From UBA1672 sp964587815 (GTDB lineage: Bacteria; Pseudomonadota; Alphaproteobacteria; Micavibrionales; Micavibrionaceae), in the NCBI GenBank assembly GCA_964587815.1, contig CAZPMH010000001.1, positions 124,001-188,000 of the forward strand: DNA of 64,000 bases, read 5' to 3'. Position numbers and translations under genes: made by a program. Below, piece by piece: positions 62,641 to 64,000 of the stretch; the first letter of the stretch is position 1, and each line of letters opens with the position of its first letter. Under the pieces are notes generated by a model. The model worked only from the letters and a program-made list of their open reading frames with translations, had not been told where the DNA came from and searched no databases.

Positions 62641-62717
62641 CGGAGCGTAGCGCAGCCTGGTAGCGCACCTGTTTTGGGAACAGGGGGTCGCAGGTTCGAA
62701 TCCTGCCGCTCCGACCA
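62641..62717 (+). tRNA. tRNA-Pro (anticodon TGG)
   Basis: 77 bases with encoded CCA. Acceptor stem CGGAGCG/CGCTCCG, anticodon stem-loop CCTGT-TTTGGGA-ACAGG with TGG, T loop GGTTCGAATCC. Reads CCA and other CCN codons. Its upstream 170 bases to asmA have no other feature I can see. Confidence 0.96.
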
Positions 62718-62762
62718 TTTTTTCTTTGATTTGCTGCATTTTGTTGAAAGCAATCTTTTTTT

Positions 62763-62778
62763 ATCCTAGCTTTAGGAT
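62763..62778. repeat. Inverted repeat in the sigma-factor leader
   Basis: ATCCTA-GCTT-TAGGAT, perfect six-base arms and a four-base loop, ending 10 bases before the ATG at 62789 and abutting the GGGGG stretch. A tract of seven T lies just upstream. Could be an operator, a leader hairpin affecting translation, or chance. Confidence 0.35.
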
Positions 62779-62788
62779 CTGGGGGCAT

Positions 62789-63364
62789 ATGGCAACCTCT
62801 TCACATAAAGAGGCATATAAGACACAGGGCGAAGAATGGTCACGCCTTGCAGTACAGGCACAATCAGGCGATAAACGTGCTTATTCCACCCTGTTAAATG
62901 ATATTTACCCTTTTGTGAAAAGTCGTGTAGCGTCGGGTCTTGCGAATCCTGATTGGATTGATGATGTTGCACAAGACGTTTTGATCTCCGTTCATAAGTC
63001 TTTAGAATCCTATAGCCCTGAACGCCCGTTTCGCCCTTGGCTGATGGCGATTATACAGTTCCGCAAAACGGATTTTTTGCGTAAGCATTACAAAAATAAG
63101 AAAGTGAAAGAGAACACCTATGAAAAGGTCAATGTTTTTTCCGAAGATGTAACCGATTCCCCAAATGCGGGCGAATTAAAAGATATCGAGGCCGCTCTTG
63201 TTGATATTCCTGAAAAACAGCGCGAGATATTCTTGCGCATGAAAGTTGAAGGATATAGCGCAAAAGAAGTTGCCGAAGAAATGGATATGAGCGTTTCGGC
63301 CGTGAAGGTCAGCGCACATCGAACCGCAAACAAACTGAAAGAGACGTTGAACGAGCATGAGTGA
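62789..63364 (+). CDS. ECF-type RNA polymerase sigma factor (SigF-like)
   Basis: 191 aa. Region 2 spans ~20-85 (NDIYPFVKSRVASG, DDVAQDVLISVHKSLESYSPERPFRPWLMAI, typical of ECF region 2.2-2.4); region 4 is near the C-terminus (DIPEKQREIFLRMKVEGYSAKEVAEEMDMSVSAVKVSAHRTANKLK). Pairs with the membrane anti-sigma factor encoded next. Start by GGGGG just before; the frame opens at 62726 inside the post-tRNA leader. Likely responds to oxidative or metal stress, as SigF-NrsF of Caulobacter does. Confidence 0.9.
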   Translation: MATSSHKEAYKTQGEEWSRLAVQAQSGDKRAYSTLLNDIYPFVKSRVASGLANPDWIDDVAQDVLISVHKSLESYSPERPFRPWLMAIIQFRKTDFLRKHYKNKKVKENTYEKVNVFSEDVTDSPNAGELKDIEAALVDIPEKQREIFLRMKVEGYSAKEVAEEMDMSVSAVKVSAHRTANKLKETLNEHE

Positions 63365-64000
63365 GGATGCAGACAAATTTAACCCTGATGAGCTGATTAA
63401 CGAGCTTTCGCAAAAGCTGGAGCCCGTTAAGGTAATGGAACACCCGATTAAGCGCGCCCTGCCCTGGGTTGCGTTTGTGCTGTTCTATCTCAGTGTTGCG
63501 TTGATTTTTTTAGGCATCCGTTCTGATTTCTTAGCGGTGTTGGGCACGCCAATCTATATGTTAGAGATGATCATCGTTTTCGCCATGGCATGTTTTGCGG
63601 CCTTGTGCTCTATGTGGTTGTGCGTGCCTGATATGCGCGGTGCGAAATGGATGCTGTCAGTACCGTTTACGTTGTGCGGCGCGTTTTTCACGTGGACGGC
63701 GTTGCGAGTTGTTGATGAAGGGTTTTACCTGCCGCAATTCAGCTTCTGCCTTTGCACCACTGAGATTATCATCAATGCGATTTTACCCGCCGCGGCACTT
63801 TTTTACTTTACGGTAAAAGGCAAGACGACCCGCCCCTATCTGATGGCATTCATGAATGTTATGGCCGTCGGGGGTTTCGGTTATGTCGCATCGCGTCTGA
63901 CTTGCGGGTATGATGACATTATGCACGTTCTGTTTTCCCATGTCGGCCCCTATATTTTAATGGGCATGGTTTTGGGCATGGTGGGTAAGCGTATTTATCG
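63357..64000 (+). CDS. NrsF/DUF1109-family anti-sigma factor, 3' end cut by window
   Basis: Starts with the ATG at 63357, eight bases inside the sigma-factor gene. At least 214 residues are visible, still open at 64000. A short cytoplasmic N-terminus (SEDADKFNPDELINELSQKL) precedes six hydrophobic helices (e.g. WVAFVLFYLSVALIFLG, MIIVFAMACFAALCSMWLCV, IIINAILPAAALFYF). The WLCVPD and CGYDD Cys residues resemble the redox/metal-sensing cysteines of NrsF. It should sequester the sigma factor at the membrane until stress. Confidence 0.85.
   Translation, partial: MSEDADKFNPDELINELSQKLEPVKVMEHPIKRALPWVAFVLFYLSVALIFLGIRSDFLAVLGTPIYMLEMIIVFAMACFAALCSMWLCVPDMRGAKWMLSVPFTLCGAFFTWTALRVVDEGFYLPQFSFCLCTTEIIINAILPAAALFYFTVKGKTTRPYLMAFMNVMAVGGFGYVASRLTCGYDDIMHVLFSHVGPYILMGMVLGMVGKRIY

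Noticed and set aside
1..64000. Prophage, transposon, CRISPR array or toxin-antitoxin module
   Set aside because: No transposase, integrase, phage structural or Cas motifs and no regularly spaced repeats were seen; the RHH protein beside fumC has no toxin partner.

Overview
The window reads as ordinary chromosome of a free-living, flagellated alphaproteobacterium with mid-to-low GC (judged by eye, not computed). Several gene orders are hallmarks of that class: ntrY-ntrX-trkA-hfq-hflX-mazG, rpmF-plsX-fabH-ihfA-merR, glyA-nrdR-ribD-ribE-ribB(A)-ribH-nusB, and mltB-rlpA-dacC-tmk-holB-metG-tatD. A ubiquinol-cytochrome c chaperone, an LdtR-type MarR regulator, a magnesium-type HemB and a SigF/NrsF-like sigma/anti-sigma pair agree with this. 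A Micavibrio-like or other lower-GC lineage is possible, but nothing here proves the genus. There are no rRNA genes, CRISPR arrays, transposases or prophage modules.

Layout. 1-6500 (+): nitrogen/redox two-component pair ntrYX, potassium regulator trkA, murI and a HAD phosphatase, then hfq and hflX. 6500-8430: convergent mazG and a sugar-nucleotide epimerase. 8560-12925 (-): three genes I cannot assign to a family (a 749-aa lipoprotein, a 107-aa acidic protein, a 531-aa membrane-linked protein), two of them behind good housekeeping promoters. This is the least explained part of the window. 13050-21854: a metallo-beta-lactamase-fold hydrolase, a methyltransferase and the long minus-strand tatD/metG/holB/tmk/dacC/rlpA/mltB run. 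22063-22826: tRNA-Ser, two tiny membrane-protein candidates and tRNA-Pro. 22909-27637 (-): merR, ihfA, fabH, plsX, rpmF, DUF177 and the cytochrome bc1 chaperone, with bamE divergent.

28222-35715 (-): a secreted FliL-like protein, nusB, the riboflavin genes, nrdR, glyA, rpiB and ldtR. 35774-39733 (+): hemB, motA-motB and a secreted lactonase-like hydrolase. 39756-45001 (-): an orphan acidic protein, a Sel1-repeat protein, parC and recO. 45054-47514 (+): an Ldh-family dehydrogenase overlapping an aspartate dehydrogenase, and a histidine phosphatase. 47487-54283 (-): folP, folK, a MepK/YcbK-like peptidase, a YcbB-like L,D-transpeptidase, ilvD and two PH-domain membrane proteins. 54429-62469: pfk (-), a YdcH-like protein, purE-purK, fumC with a ribbon-helix-helix protein (+), and a large AsmA protein (-). 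62641-64000 (+): tRNA-Pro, an ECF sigma factor and its overlapping anti-sigma factor, cut by the window end.

Themes. Cell-wall growth and remodelling is heavily represented (murI, dacC, rlpA, mltB, L,D-transpeptidase, MepK-like peptidase, ldtR, MotB). Several enzymes carry unusual residues at sites that normally define activity: NtrX (ATPase motifs), TrkA (first Rossmann motif) and RibB-A (zinc cysteines of the cyclohydrolase II half). All function calls come from motifs and gene order read by eye; no database search was run.
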